DNA of 64,000 nt from Rathayibacter agropyri (GCF_013249015.1 NZ_JABRPL010000005.1:99075-163074); one strand, 5' to 3'; shown: positions 42,913 through 52,455, counted from the stretch's first letter. The notes: a model not told the origin generated them from the letters alone. Made by a program: numbers and translations.

Positions 42913-44231
42913 GCACCGCGCCCGCACCGCCCGCACAGACGGCCCCCGCCCCGCCGCAGGTCGAGATCGCCAACCGGCCCGCTGCCCGCACGCCCTCGCT
43001 GCTTGCGCGGGCGACCGCGACCACTCCGGGTACGCTGCGGCTCCTGCTCGCCCTCACGGCCCTGGCCGCCGTGCTGTTCGGCGTCTTCGCGCAGCAGGCC
43101 GGCGCACTCCAGGCCCGAGCAGCGACGATGGCGCGGGAACAGTCGGCCCAGCTCCTCGGCGTACAGAATGTGCGCACTCTGCTCGTCGATGCCAATGCGA
43201 TCGCGGCGAACACTTTCCTGGTCGGTGGGCTCGAGCCAGCCGAACTGCGCGCCTCCTACGTCACGAGCCTCAGCGCCGCCGCGTCGGGAATCGCCGAACT
43301 CTCGGCATCCGACTCCGTCGACACCGGGGCTCTTGCCTCGGTGGCCAGCAGGATCACGACCTACAGCGGCCTGATCGAGCAGGCCCGTGCCAACAACCGG
43401 CAGGGCTTTCCCGTCGCCTCCGCCTACCTCGACCAGGCGTCCGCCGTCCTCTCTGGCAGCGACGGCATCCTCCGCGAACTCGACGGGCTGGTCACATCCG
43501 GAGCGGATCGGGTGGCCGCCGCCTACGACGCCGTGCGCTGGAGCATCCTGCTGCTGATCGGCTCGCTGGTGATGCTGCTGGTCCTGCTCGCGGCCCAGCT
43601 CTGGCTGGCTCGGCGCACCCACCGCTACCTCAACCGCCCGCTCGCGACGGGTACCGCGCTGCTGCTCGTGCTCGGCGTCGGCGGCGCGCTCGCCTACGGG
43701 TCCACTGCCGCGAATGCGGGGACGGCGCGAGTCGACTCCTATCGGGAGGCCCTCACTGTCTCGAACGCCCTGATCGCGGCCAATGACGCTAAGTCCCTCG
43801 AGAGCTTCACGCTGATCAAGCGCGGATCGGGTGCGGCACTGGAGGAGCGCTACCAGGAGGCGGTGGCCTCGGCCAGGCAGAAGCTCACCGACGAACTGCA
43901 GGACGCCCGCGCTCGGGATCGTCTCGTCACTGAGTTCGAGCAGTGGCACACGTTCCACCAGCAGATCCGTGATGAGGACAACGCGGGAAACTGGAACAAG
44001 GCGGTGAGCACCGCGACGGCGACAGGCGCAGACACGCCGAACGACTTCTTCACCACCTTCTCGGACGATGCTCGCAGTGTGGTGCAGGAGAAGGCCGACG
44101 GGGCCTCCTCGACCCTCGACTCCGGAGCGCAGTTTTCCTCCGTCGTCTCGTGGGTACTGCTCGTCGCGGGCCTCGCCGCGGCCGTGCTCGCCTGGCGCGG
44201 CGTCTCGCAGCGACTGGAGGAGTATCGATGA
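42909..44231 (+). CDS. glnX: GlnX-like multi-helix membrane sensor
   Basis: 440 aa; ATGA overlap upstream and downstream. Pro-rich cytoplasmic N-terminus, TM1 (LLLALTALAAVLFGVFA, ~45-62), an extracytoplasmic helical bundle (~65-205), TM2 (WSILLLIGSLVMLLVLLAA), TM3 (ATGTALLLVLGVGGALAYG), a second extracytoplasmic helical bundle (~260-405), TM4 (WVLLVAGLAAAVLAW). This is the architecture of mycobacterial GlnX, which relays amino-acid binding by the lipoprotein GlnH to the kinase PknG; glnH and pknG follow here. No cytoplasmic enzyme domain. Confidence 0.75.
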   Translation: MSTAPAPPAQTAPAPPQVEIANRPAARTPSLLARATATTPGTLRLLLALTALAAVLFGVFAQQAGALQARAATMAREQSAQLLGVQNVRTLLVDANAIAANTFLVGGLEPAELRASYVTSLSAAASGIAELSASDSVDTGALASVASRITTYSGLIEQARANNRQGFPVASAYLDQASAVLSGSDGILRELDGLVTSGADRVAAAYDAVRWSILLLIGSLVMLLVLLAAQLWLARRTHRYLNRPLATGTALLLVLGVGGALAYGSTAANAGTARVDSYREALTVSNALIAANDAKSLESFTLIKRGSGAALEERYQEAVASARQKLTDELQDARARDRLVTEFEQWHTFHQQIRDEDNAGNWNKAVSTATATGADTPNDFFTTFSDDARSVVQEKADGASSTLDSGAQFSSVVSWVLLVAGLAAAVLAWRGVSQRLEEYR

Positions 44232-45199
44232 ATCGTCTGCGCACGGCCGCACTCGCCCTGGTCACCGCGGCGGCGCTCGCTGTTGCGGGCTGCACGACCG
44301 GCGCCGACGACCTCGGTGCGCCCCTGGCCGCCGCGACACCGACCGCGAGTACGGCGCCGGGAGCGAGTGCGGCGCCTCCCGCCACGGACTGCTCGCCCGC
44401 TGCCGTCGCCTCCTACGCACCGACCGGCGTGACGGACAGCACCCGCCTGAAGACGATCCGCGACCGCGGGAACCTCCGCGTCGGCGTCTCAGCCGACACC
44501 CTGCTGATGAGCGCACGCAATCCGATCACCGGCACGATCGAGGGCTTCGACGTTGACATCGCCCGCGAGATCGCGCGCGCGATCCTGGGCAGCCCGGACG
44601 CAATCGACTACGTCGTCATCACCTCGGCGCAGCGCCTCCCCGCACTTACCGGTGGTGACGGTGCACCGCAGGTCGACATGGTCGCGCGCACTCTCACCAT
44701 GACCTGCGACCGCTGGAACACGATCGCGTTCTCGTCTGAGTACTACGACGCCGGTCTGAAAGTCCTCGTCTCAGACGACCCGAACGCCGTGCCGATCGCG
44801 AGCATCAACGACCTCGATGGCAAGCGGGTGTGCGCGCCGAGCGGCACCACCACGCTCAGTCGCCTGCAAAACGACTTCCCGGAGGTGACGGCGGTCGAGG
44901 CCGACACCCACTCTCAGTGCCTCGCGCGGTTCCAGGCGGGCGACGTCGACGCGATCGCGGGAGACGACACGATCCTCGCCGGCTTCGTCGCTCAGGACCC
45001 CTACGCAAAGGTCATCGGTGACGCGCTGAGTTCGGAGCCCTATGGCCTGGGCCTGCCCGCGGACGACCCCGACTTCGTGCGCTTCGTGAATGCGGCGCTC
45101 GAGGCGATGCGCAGCGACGGCCGCTGGCAGAGCATCCACGGGCGCTGGCTTGGGGTCCTCGGCGAAGCCTCGCCGCCGGCTCCGGTGTACGGACGATGA
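44228..45199 (+). CDS. glnH: GlnH-like substrate-binding lipoprotein (glutamate/aspartate sensing)
   Basis: 323 aa; ATGA overlap with glnX. Lipobox LAVAGC (lipidated Cys22), Ala/Pro/Thr-rich linker, then a family-3 solute-binding fold: RDRGNLRVGVSADTLLMSAR, GFDVDIAREIARAI, MVARTLTMTCDRWNTIAFSS, YYDAGLKVLV, GKRVCAPSGTT. No ABC permease or ATPase genes lie in the operon, so it is a sensor partner rather than a transporter part, as shown for mycobacterial GlnH, which binds Asp/Glu/Asn and signals to PknG. Confidence 0.9.
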   Translation: MNRLRTAALALVTAAALAVAGCTTGADDLGAPLAAATPTASTAPGASAAPPATDCSPAAVASYAPTGVTDSTRLKTIRDRGNLRVGVSADTLLMSARNPITGTIEGFDVDIAREIARAILGSPDAIDYVVITSAQRLPALTGGDGAPQVDMVARTLTMTCDRWNTIAFSSEYYDAGLKVLVSDDPNAVPIASINDLDGKRVCAPSGTTTLSRLQNDFPEVTAVEADTHSQCLARFQAGDVDAIAGDDTILAGFVAQDPYAKVIGDALSSEPYGLGLPADDPDFVRFVNAALEAMRSDGRWQSIHGRWLGVLGEASPPAPVYGR

Positions 45200-46338
45200 G
45201 CACCGGTCTCGCGGAGGGGACGCCCGTCGCGCCGGGCCGGCTGGGCGAGGCGGCCCCGCAGCGTGAACTCTTCGACTACTTGGCGGCGCTGACTCGGTGG
45301 CTCGACCGGACGACACGCGAGCTCTCCCGACTCGACGCCGCCGCGCTGGCCTCGCCCCAGTCCGAGACCTACACCGCCGACGTGGTGCTCGCCCAGTCGC
45401 TACGCGAGTCCGTCACCCGCCGCCTGGCCGAACTCGAGACCGTGTGGGACTCCGGTCGGGTCGACGTCGTCGCGCGCGAGCGGATGTCGCAGCTGATCTG
45501 GGGGCGCCTGGACGCCTCCGGGAGCGGTGCGGTCTCGCTCGTCGAGGCCGTGCGGCTCTGCGACGCGGTCGTCGGGCAGCTCCGGTCGCGGCTCGAGCTC
45601 GATCCCAGCGGCACCGATGTTGCGGGGCGAATCGTCGGCGTGCGCGCCGAGATCGAGCGCTGCCGTGATCTCACCCGCGACGGCGGCAGCACGGTCGACC
45701 GCGAGCGGGCCGAGCGCGTCGCCGTGCTGCGCTCGCGCCTTGACGCCCTGGCCGAGAAGGCGGGCCGAGGAGCCGACGTGTCGGGGCCGCTCGGGCAGCT
45801 CGAAAGCGACTCCGCCCGGCTGGAGCGGGACCTCATCATCGCCGCCTCGGAGCGCCGCGGCCTGGAGCGCGATCGCCGACGCGCGCGCGAGCTCGCCGAG
45901 ACCGCGGAGCGTCGGGAGGCGCCGCTGCGCGAACTGGTGGCCCGCTGCCGTCGCGAGATCGCCGACCCGCCGCGACTCGCCGTGCCCGACGTGTCGCGCC
46001 TGGGCGAGCCTCCGCTCGAGCGGGGAGCGCTCGACACGCACCTCGCCCGCCTCACCGCTGTGAGCCGCGCCTTCGACGCGGTCGAGGCCGCCTACACCTC
46101 GCCTCTGCGTGAGCGCGCGGCGCTCGGCTTCCGGCTTCGTGCCCTGCGCGAGCGCGCCGAGGCGAATGGTCGGGCCGCTACTGCGGTCGGCACCGCCGCC
46201 GACGAGGAGGTACGCGCCGCGCTCGACGCGGTGCCCTGCTCGGTCACGCTGGCACGGCACCTGGTCGAGCAGTACGACGTCGTCACTCGGGATCTCCCGT
46301 CCCCTGACCCTCAGCACCACCGGAAGGCCACTCGATGA
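45196..46338 (+). CDS. Helical/coiled-coil protein of unknown function in the PknG operon
   Basis: 380 aa; ATGA overlap with both neighbours. Arg/Glu/Ala-rich and almost wholly helical, with long heptad-like runs (AERRGLERDRRRARELAETA-type sequence around residues 210-245). No signal peptide, membrane segment or named domain was recognised. Fixed position between GlnH and PknG makes it a candidate adaptor or kinase substrate; that role is inference. Confidence 0.75.
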   Translation: MSTGLAEGTPVAPGRLGEAAPQRELFDYLAALTRWLDRTTRELSRLDAAALASPQSETYTADVVLAQSLRESVTRRLAELETVWDSGRVDVVARERMSQLIWGRLDASGSGAVSLVEAVRLCDAVVGQLRSRLELDPSGTDVAGRIVGVRAEIERCRDLTRDGGSTVDRERAERVAVLRSRLDALAEKAGRGADVSGPLGQLESDSARLERDLIIAASERRGLERDRRRARELAETAERREAPLRELVARCRREIADPPRLAVPDVSRLGEPPLERGALDTHLARLTAVSRAFDAVEAAYTSPLRERAALGFRLRALRERAEANGRAATAVGTAADEEVRAALDAVPCSVTLARHLVEQYDVVTRDLPSPDPQHHRKATR

Positions 46339-48668
46339 ACGGCGACCCCTGCACCTCGACTCCGGGCTGCACCGGGACGATCGAGGACGGCTACTGCAAC
46401 GTCTGCGGTCTCCCGCCTGCCGAGGGCGCAGCGGCATCGACGCCGACCGCGCGCCGCCCAGCGCCCGCTTCCGCCGCGCCGGCCACCGCCTCCGCCGCCT
46501 TCGGCACCGGCTTCGTCGAGGGCGCGCCCCGTGCTCCCGCCTCCGCGAGCGCCGAGGAGGCCGCGACCGCGCGCAGCGGCCGAACGTCCTCTGCACGCCT
46601 GGCCACCGCCGCCCTCGGCTCGGCGCGCACGGCGCAGACCGGCTCGAAGGTCACCCGACGCGTCGGAACCACGTCGACCCGCCTGCGCGGTCCACGCCTG
46701 GGCGCCGGGCTCACCACGGTGCCCTCGCGTCCCGCCGCCGATCCGCTGGCCGCACTGATGACGGAGGCTGTGCTCCCCGAGCGCAAGCGCTACTGCTCGC
46801 ACTGCGGCACCGCGGTCGGCCGCGGCCGCGATGGGCGTCCCGGCCGCACCGAGGGCTTCTGCCCCAACTGCCGCACGCCCTTCTCCTTCACGCCGCAGCT
46901 CACGCAGGGCGACGTCGTCGGCGGGCAGTACGAGGTGGTCGGCTGTCTCGCCTACGGTGGCCTCGGCTGGATCTACCTCGCTCGCGACCGCAACGTCTCG
47001 GGCCGCTGGGTGGTGCTCAAGGGCCTGCTCAACTCGGGGGATCCCGACGCGTACGCCGCCGCGGTCACCGAGCGCCGGTTCCTCGCCGAGGTCGAGCATC
47101 CGCTCATCGTCGAGATCTACAACTTCGTCCTCCATGACGGCGCCGGTTACATTGTGATGGAGTACGTCGGCGGGCCGAGCCTGAAGCAGATCCTCAAGGA
47201 GCGATTGGATGCCAACGGCGGCTCGGCCGATCCGTTGCCCGTTGACCAGGCCCTAGCCTTCGTACTCGAGGTCATGCCCGCGTTCGCCTACCTGCACGAC
47301 CACGGCCTGCTGTACTGCGACTTCAAGCCAGACAACATGATTCAGGTGGGCGACCAGGTCAAGCTGATCGATCTCGGTGGGGTGCGCCGGATCGACGACG
47401 AGGACTCGGCGATCTACGGCACGGTCGGGTACCAGGCGCCGGAGGTCCCCGAGGTGGGCCCCTCGATCGCCTCGGACGTCTACACCATCGGCCGCACCCT
47501 CGCTTCGCTGGTCCTCGACTTCCGCGGTAACCAGACCACCTACGTCGCCTCCCTGCCGCCCGTGTCCGAGACGCCGCTATTCCAGCGTTACGACTCCTTC
47601 TACCGACTGGTCGCAAAGGCCTGCGCCCCCGACCCGCAGGACCGCTTCGCGACCGTCGACGAGATGCGCGGCCAGTTGCTGGGTGTCCTCCGCGAAGTGG
47701 TCGCGACGGATCGCGGTCCCGGTCATCCGGCGTTGCACTCGACCGAGTCGGCCCTGTTCGAGGCGCCCGTCGCCGATGTGGTCGACCGCGTGCCGCCGTG
47801 GGACGCGCTCCCGACGCTTCGACGAGACGACTCCGACCCCGCAAAGGCCTGGCTCGCCGGGGTCAACGTCGCGGACCCGATCGTACGGCTGCGCGCGCTC
47901 GCGCTCGCTCCGACGCTGACCGTCGAGGTCCGGCTGGCCCGTGCCCGGGCGGCCATCGAAGCCCAGCGCTGGGAGGAGGTGTCCCGCGCGACCGGCGAGA
48001 TCCTCACCGAGGACCCGTGGGAGTGGCGGGCGGTGTGGATGAGCGGCCTCGCGCAGCTCGCGCGCGGCGATGCCAGCGGTGCCCGTGCCTCGTTCAACAC
48101 CGTCTACGGGCAGGTCCCCGGCGAGCTCGCCCCGAAGCTGGCGCTCGCCGCCGCCTGCGAGGCCAGCGGGGAGCCCGAGGTCGCGGAATCGCTCTACGTG
48201 ATCTGCGCTCGAGCCGACGCGAATTACACGGCACCCGCCGCGTTCGGCCTCGCCCGCGTGCGCCAGCTGCGCTCCGACCTCGACGGCGCCCTCGACGCGC
48301 TCGACATCGTGACCCCCACCCGCTCCTCCTACGTCGATGCCCGCCGCCGACGGGCCGAACTGCTCGCGGAGTCGGGGCGCGGCCTGCCCTCGCTCTCGGC
48401 CGCGCTCGCGAGCGTCGACTCCGTCGCGATCGACCAGCGCACCCGGCTGGAGTTGACGACGCAGGTGCTCACGTCGGCCCTGGAGCTGGTGCGCCGCGAC
48501 GGTCCGGCCGAGGGTGCGTCGCTCGGTGGAGTCGAGGCCAACGAGGCCGCGATCCGCGACGGCCTCGAGGCGTCCTACCGGGCTCTCGCAGCGTCCACCC
48601 GGGAGCGCGACCAGCGGCTGCACCTCGTCGACCGGGCCAACGAGGTCCGACGCTGGACGCTGACGTGA
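46335..48668 (+). CDS. pknG: PknG-type serine/threonine protein kinase
   Basis: 777 aa; ATGA overlap upstream. N-terminus holds a zinc-ribbon half (CTGTIEDGYCNVCG) and an Ala-rich region, then the rubredoxin-like pair YCSHCG…FCPNC (~155-185) that gates PknG. Kinase domain ~200-450: Gly loop CLAYGGLGWIY, Lys in WVVLKGL, catalytic loop LLYCDFKPDNM (no Arg before the Asp, as in PknG), LIDLGG in place of DFG. C-terminal ~300 residues are TPR-like helices. In corynebacteria and mycobacteria PknG phosphorylates OdhI/GarA to set 2-oxoglutarate flux in response to amino acids. Cytoplasmic. Confidence 0.93.
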   Translation: MNGDPCTSTPGCTGTIEDGYCNVCGLPPAEGAAASTPTARRPAPASAAPATASAAFGTGFVEGAPRAPASASAEEAATARSGRTSSARLATAALGSARTAQTGSKVTRRVGTTSTRLRGPRLGAGLTTVPSRPAADPLAALMTEAVLPERKRYCSHCGTAVGRGRDGRPGRTEGFCPNCRTPFSFTPQLTQGDVVGGQYEVVGCLAYGGLGWIYLARDRNVSGRWVVLKGLLNSGDPDAYAAAVTERRFLAEVEHPLIVEIYNFVLHDGAGYIVMEYVGGPSLKQILKERLDANGGSADPLPVDQALAFVLEVMPAFAYLHDHGLLYCDFKPDNMIQVGDQVKLIDLGGVRRIDDEDSAIYGTVGYQAPEVPEVGPSIASDVYTIGRTLASLVLDFRGNQTTYVASLPPVSETPLFQRYDSFYRLVAKACAPDPQDRFATVDEMRGQLLGVLREVVATDRGPGHPALHSTESALFEAPVADVVDRVPPWDALPTLRRDDSDPAKAWLAGVNVADPIVRLRALALAPTLTVEVRLARARAAIEAQRWEEVSRATGEILTEDPWEWRAVWMSGLAQLARGDASGARASFNTVYGQVPGELAPKLALAAACEASGEPEVAESLYVICARADANYTAPAAFGLARVRQLRSDLDGALDALDIVTPTRSSYVDARRRRAELLAESGRGLPSLSAALASVDSVAIDQRTRLELTTQVLTSALELVRRDGPAEGASLGGVEANEAAIRDGLEASYRALAASTRERDQRLHLVDRANEVRRWTLT

Positions 48669-49681
48669 GCGCCGAGCTCTCGACGCCGTGCCCGGTCTGC
48701 GGCGAGCCGGTGACCACGGGCGACGCGTTCTGCGAGGCCTGCGGCACTCCGCTGATCGTGGCGGCGGCTGCCTCCGCTCCGCCCGTCGCCGTCGAGGGGG
48801 CTGGCTCCTGCGTCTACTGCGGAGGCATCGTCGCCGACGACGGCTACTGCGAGCAGTGCGGCCGGCCCGCGCCGACCGAGCGCGAGCACTGGGCGGAGGC
48901 ACCGCATCCGCTCGTCGGCGGAGTCTGCGATCGCGGACTCCGGCACGCCGCCAATGAGGACGCGATGGCAATCGGGGCGAGCGCCTGCGAGGACGGCTCG
49001 CTGCGCGCGGCGCTCCTCGTGGTCTGCGACGGCGTCTCGTCGACTCCCGACTCCGATAAAGCGTCGCTCGCCGCCGCCCGCGCCGCGCTCAGCGCCCTGC
49101 AGGCCGATGTGGGCGACGAGGCCCTCGGAGCGGACCGCTGGGGCGCCCTGCTGCAGATGGCCACCGCGCGCGCCTCCGGAGCGATCGACGCCGCGGTGCC
49201 CGAGAAGCGTTCGAACCCGCCCTCGTGCACGTTCACGGCCGCAGTACTCGACGGCGCGCTGCTAGTCACCGGCAACGTGGGTGACAGCCGCAGCTACTGG
49301 ATGCCGGACGCCGGGACACCGCGGCAGTTGACGGTCGACGACTCGTGGGCGCACGAGCAGATCGCGGCGGGAGTCCCGCGGCAGACGGCCGAAACGGCGC
49401 CCGACGCGCATGCCATCACGCGCTGGCTGGGCGCTGACGCGTACGACGAGGAGCCGCGGGTGACCTCCGAGATTCTCGAGGAACCGGGCTGGGTGCTCGT
49501 GTGCTCGGACGGGCTTTGGAACTACGCATCGGCTGCCGAGGACCTTGCAACGGTGCTGCACGAGGCGCAGGAGCGGGTCGGGTCCGATCCCGTCACGCTG
49601 GCAGAGGCGCTGGTCGCCTGGGCGACCGAGCGCGGCGGCCACGACAACATCACGGCGGCGCTCGTCCGCTTCGAGCCGTAG
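48665..49681 (+). CDS. PP2C-type serine/threonine phosphatase with double zinc ribbon
   Basis: 338 aa; GTG 48665 overlaps the pknG stop (GTGA). Residues 1-65 contain two zinc-ribbon pairs (CPVCG…FCEACG and CVYCGG…YCEQCG). PP2C domain from ~85: RHAANEDAMAI, VVCDGVSS, GNVGDSRSYW, LVCSDGLWN and GGHDNIT supply the metal-binding aspartates. It should dephosphorylate targets of the neighbouring kinase. Last gene of the overlapping series before the 12-kb interruption. Confidence 0.92.
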   Translation: MSAELSTPCPVCGEPVTTGDAFCEACGTPLIVAAAASAPPVAVEGAGSCVYCGGIVADDGYCEQCGRPAPTEREHWAEAPHPLVGGVCDRGLRHAANEDAMAIGASACEDGSLRAALLVVCDGVSSTPDSDKASLAAARAALSALQADVGDEALGADRWGALLQMATARASGAIDAAVPEKRSNPPSCTFTAAVLDGALLVTGNVGDSRSYWMPDAGTPRQLTVDDSWAHEQIAAGVPRQTAETAPDAHAITRWLGADAYDEEPRVTSEILEEPGWVLVCSDGLWNYASAAEDLATVLHEAQERVGSDPVTLAEALVAWATERGGHDNITAALVRFEP

Positions 49682-49739
49682 AAGCCACGGGCGCGCGACA
49701 ACCTCACCGATTCGTCCACCCGTCCACCTCCACGCTGGA

Positions 49740-49747
49740 CGGATCCG
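49740..49747. promoter_or_regulatory. CGGATCCG palindrome upstream of mmsA
   Basis: CGGATCCG inside TGGACGGATCCGC, ending 38 nt before the mmsA ATG. The same palindrome lies 38 nt before the aminotransferase ATG (58434-58441) and 47 nt before the PucR-family gene (54118-54125). TACAGT at 49773-49778, 7 nt before the ATG, could be the -10 of a leaderless transcript, putting the palindrome in the -35 area. Candidate binding site of the PucR-family regulator. Confidence 0.55.
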
Positions 49748-49785
49748 CGGGCCGCCCTGCGACGACGCCCCTTACAGTCGTCGCT

Positions 49786-51303
49786 ATGAGCATCGCCGAG
49801 CCCGCCACCTCCCTGTCCGTCGTCGGCCACTGGATCGACGGCGCGCCCTCTGCCTCCGCCTCCGGACGCACCGCCCCGGTCTACGACCCGGCGCTCGGGA
49901 TCGTGAGTAAAGAGGTCGCGCTCGCCGACACCGCTGAGGTCGACGCGGCCGTCGCCTCCGCCAAGGCCGCTTTCCCGGCCTGGCGCGACACGTCGCTGGC
50001 GAAGCGGCAGCAGATCGTCTTCCGCTTCCGCGAGCTGCTCGAAGCGAAGAAGCAGGAGTTGGCCGAACTCATCACCTCCGAGCACGGCAAGGTCGTCTCC
50101 GACGCCCTCGGCGAGATTACGCGCGGCCAGGAGGTCGTGGAGTTTGCGACCGGCCTCGCGCACCACCTCAAAGGCGAGTATTCGGAGCAGGTCTCGACCG
50201 GCGTCGACGTCTATTCAACCAAGCAGCCGCTCGGCGTCGTCGGGATTATCAGCCCGTTCAATTTCCCGGCGATGGTGCCGATGTGGTTCTTCCCGATCGC
50301 CATTGCCGCAGGAAACACCGTGGTCGTGAAGCCGTCCGAGAAGGACCCGTCGCCCGCGATCTGGCTCGGCGCCCTGTGGAAGGAGGCCGGCCTCCCCGAC
50401 GGCGTCTACACCGTGCTGAACGGCGACAAGGTCGCGGTCGACGGCTTGCTCGAGCACCCTGACGTTCGCTCCATCTCGTTCGTGGGCTCCACGCCGATCG
50501 CGCAGTACGTCTACGAGACCGGCACCCGCAACGGTAAGCGTGTGCAAGCGCTCGGCGGAGCGAAGAATCACATGCTCGTGCTGCCCGACGCCGACCTTGA
50601 CCTCGTCGCCGACTCGGCCATCAACGCCGGCTTCGGCTCGGCGGGGGAGCGCTGCATGGCGATCAGCGTCGTCGTCGCCGTCGAGCCGGTCGCTGACGAG
50701 TTGATCTCCCGAATTCAGGATCGCGCGGCGAGGCTCCGCACGGGCGACGGCCGCCGCGGCTGCGACATGGGCCCGCTGATCACGAGGCAGCACCGCGATA
50801 AGGTCGCGTCCTACATCGAAATCGCCGAGCAGGATGGCGCGAGTGTCGTCGTCGACGGGCGTGACGTCGAGGCCGACGGCGCTCCCGAGGGCTTCTGGCT
50901 CGGTCCGACCCTGCTCGACCGCGTGCCGACGACCTCGCGCGCCTACACCGACGAAATCTTCGGCCCGGTCCTCTCGATCGTCCGCGTCGCCTCCTACGAG
51001 GAGGGCGTCGCGCTGATCAACGCCGGCGCCTTCGGCAACGGCACGGCGATCTTCACCAACGACGGAGGCGCGGCCCGCCGCTTCCAGAACGAGGTCGAGG
51101 TCGGGATGATCGGCATCAACGTGCCCATTCCGGTCCCTGTCGCAACGTTCTCGTTCGGCGGCTGGAAGGCGTCCCTCTTCGGCGATACGAAGGCGCACGG
51201 CGCCGAGGGCGTCCGCTTCTTCACCCAGCAGAAAGCGATCACCAGCCGCTGGCTCGACCCCTCCCACGGCGGCATCAACCTCGGCTTCCCACTCCACTCC
51301 TAG
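49786..51303 (+). CDS. mmsA: CoA-acylating methylmalonate-semialdehyde dehydrogenase
   Basis: 505 aa from ATG 49786. Aldehyde dehydrogenase fold with MmsA-type markers: GIISPFNFPAMVPMWFFPIA, VVKPSEKDPSPA, GGAKNHMLVLPDAD and catalytic Cys290 in SAGERCMAIS, lacking the usual general-base Glu as in CoA-acylating members. Converts methylmalonate or malonate semialdehyde with CoA and NAD+ to propionyl-CoA or acetyl-CoA. With the class III aminotransferase at 58480 and the PucR-family regulator at 52580 it forms a beta-alanine/omega-amino-acid catabolic set. No ribosome site; leaderless start probable. Confidence 0.9.
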   Translation: MSIAEPATSLSVVGHWIDGAPSASASGRTAPVYDPALGIVSKEVALADTAEVDAAVASAKAAFPAWRDTSLAKRQQIVFRFRELLEAKKQELAELITSEHGKVVSDALGEITRGQEVVEFATGLAHHLKGEYSEQVSTGVDVYSTKQPLGVVGIISPFNFPAMVPMWFFPIAIAAGNTVVVKPSEKDPSPAIWLGALWKEAGLPDGVYTVLNGDKVAVDGLLEHPDVRSISFVGSTPIAQYVYETGTRNGKRVQALGGAKNHMLVLPDADLDLVADSAINAGFGSAGERCMAISVVVAVEPVADELISRIQDRAARLRTGDGRRGCDMGPLITRQHRDKVASYIEIAEQDGASVVVDGRDVEADGAPEGFWLGPTLLDRVPTTSRAYTDEIFGPVLSIVRVASYEEGVALINAGAFGNGTAIFTNDGGAARRFQNEVEVGMIGINVPIPVPVATFSFGGWKASLFGDTKAHGAEGVRFFTQQKAITSRWLDPSHGGINLGFPLHS

Positions 51304-51361
51304 CGTCGGGCGCCTGGGCTCCTCTCGCGGAAGGGCGGAGGGGCGGGAGGCGTCAAGGGTT

Positions 51362-51425
51362 CACCGGCGAGCATCCAGAGGCCGAAGTTCGACTTGGCCA
51401 GCAGATCGTGGACGGTCGCGGGTAT
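51362..51425 (-). pseudogene. Remnant of the pucR-type 5' end (copy a)
   Basis: On the minus strand 51425-51362 encodes PATVHDLLAKS followed by FGLWMLAG, matching the first ~21 codons of the PucR-family gene (MPATVRDLLAEPAFRLRVLAG), but with ATA in place of the ATG. It lies 54 nt past the end of the first protease gene, the same side and order as intact pucR next to the second protease gene. The intervening bases also resemble the pucR promoter but have lost CGGATCCG. A duplication scar. Confidence 0.75.
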
Positions 51426-51479
51426 GCGGCTCCTTTCAACGGTCCGTCGATCGTAGGGCCACCGGGTCCGTGGGCCGGA

Positions 51480-52325
51480 TCAGCCGGGAGGCGCGAGCAC
51501 GTAGCCGGGCTGCTCCTCGAAGAGGCGGGAGATCGGGACGTACGTCATCAGATCTGGTCTCGTGCTGGTCGTCCGTGCGCCGTCGCTGATGATCCCGTAC
51601 AGCCGTCCGCCCCGGCTCGCCACCGGTCCGCCCGAGTCGCCGCGGGTGGTGGACGCCAGCCAGGTCGTCGCGCCTAACAGGTAGGGCGGGGCGTCTGGCG
51701 GAAGCGAGGCGATGCCCCAGGCGCAGTTCACCCCGGACACCGCTCCGCTGGTGCAGAAAACCTCGTTCTCGCCCGGGACTCCGGTGCCGTCGATGGGCAT
51801 GCTCACGATCCGGCCCGTGTGGTCAGGGAGGAAAATGCTGCCGTGCGCCCGGGGCGTGTAGCTGGTGAATGGGGTGCAGTGGCGGATCATCGAGCCTGTT
51901 CCGCAGTTAAAGTTGGCCCGGGCGAGCGGGTCGATCCTGGCGATCTCGAGATCGGAGAGCCCCGATTTCCAGATCACTCTGCCGACGATGCCGCGGTCGG
52001 CCACGCTCACGGATTCGCCCTCGTCGCCGCAGTGCCCCGCCAGCACGGCATACCGGGTGGCGCTCATCTGGGGTGATAGCGGGGCGTACCAGCTGGTCGA
52101 GCTGAGGACGGCGCCGACCGTGCAGTAGCCGTGCGGTAGCTCCACCCGAGTTCCGGCCCGGATGGGGGTCTGCTGGCGGAACTCCGAGATGGGGTAAGCG
52201 GGCGCTGCGCCGGTGAGGAGCAGCGCGACGCAGGCGGAGAGCGCCGCAAGTGCGCCGAGGATCCGCCTGCTAACTCCGGGCGCTCGGCGTTCGGGCCGGG
52301 TGTGATGGGGGAAATCTGCGGTCAT
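51480..52325 (-). CDS. Secreted Chp/Pat-1-like serine protease A
   Basis: 281 aa. Signal peptide (~1-44, ILGALAALSACVALLLTGAA) after a basic n-region; chymotrypsin-like protease with catalytic His98 (LAGHCG), Asp132 (ARIDP) and Ser231 (TRGDSGGPV). Six cysteines (68, 99, 141, 150, 191, 201) are shared with the two paralogues. Ends LFEEQPGYVLAPPG like them. This is the family of Pat-1 and Chp, virulence and host-recognition proteases of Clavibacter. ATG behind AAAGGA. The most diverged of the three copies (Pro/Ser substitutions in the first half), and the only one without an SGNH gene in front. Confidence 0.85.
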   Translation of the reverse strand: MTADFPHHTRPERRAPGVSRRILGALAALSACVALLLTGAAPAYPISEFRQQTPIRAGTRVELPHGYCTVGAVLSSTSWYAPLSPQMSATRYAVLAGHCGDEGESVSVADRGIVGRVIWKSGLSDLEIARIDPLARANFNCGTGSMIRHCTPFTSYTPRAHGSIFLPDHTGRIVSMPIDGTGVPGENEVFCTSGAVSGVNCAWGIASLPPDAPPYLLGATTWLASTTRGDSGGPVASRGGRLYGIISDGARTTSTRPDLMTYVPISRLFEEQPGYVLAPPG

Positions 52326-52455
52326 GCGTGTGTCCTTTCTGAGGAGTGGGCAGGTAATGAGAGTATGTCAGGTCATCGGCATGTCGTGTACTCCGGAGGC
52401 ATCTCGCCCCGTCCCCGCAGACGCACACCCGCGCACGAAAGGTCAGAGCGTCACC

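Noticed and set aside
44228-45199. GlnH-like protein as part of a glutamate ABC importer
   Set aside because: No permease or ATPase gene accompanies it; its neighbours are GlnX-like and PknG, so a sensing role is favoured.
51408-51677. A plus-strand frame opposite the end of protease gene A
   Set aside because: No ribosome site, overlaps the conserved protease C-terminus on the other strand and the pucR remnant; not a gene.
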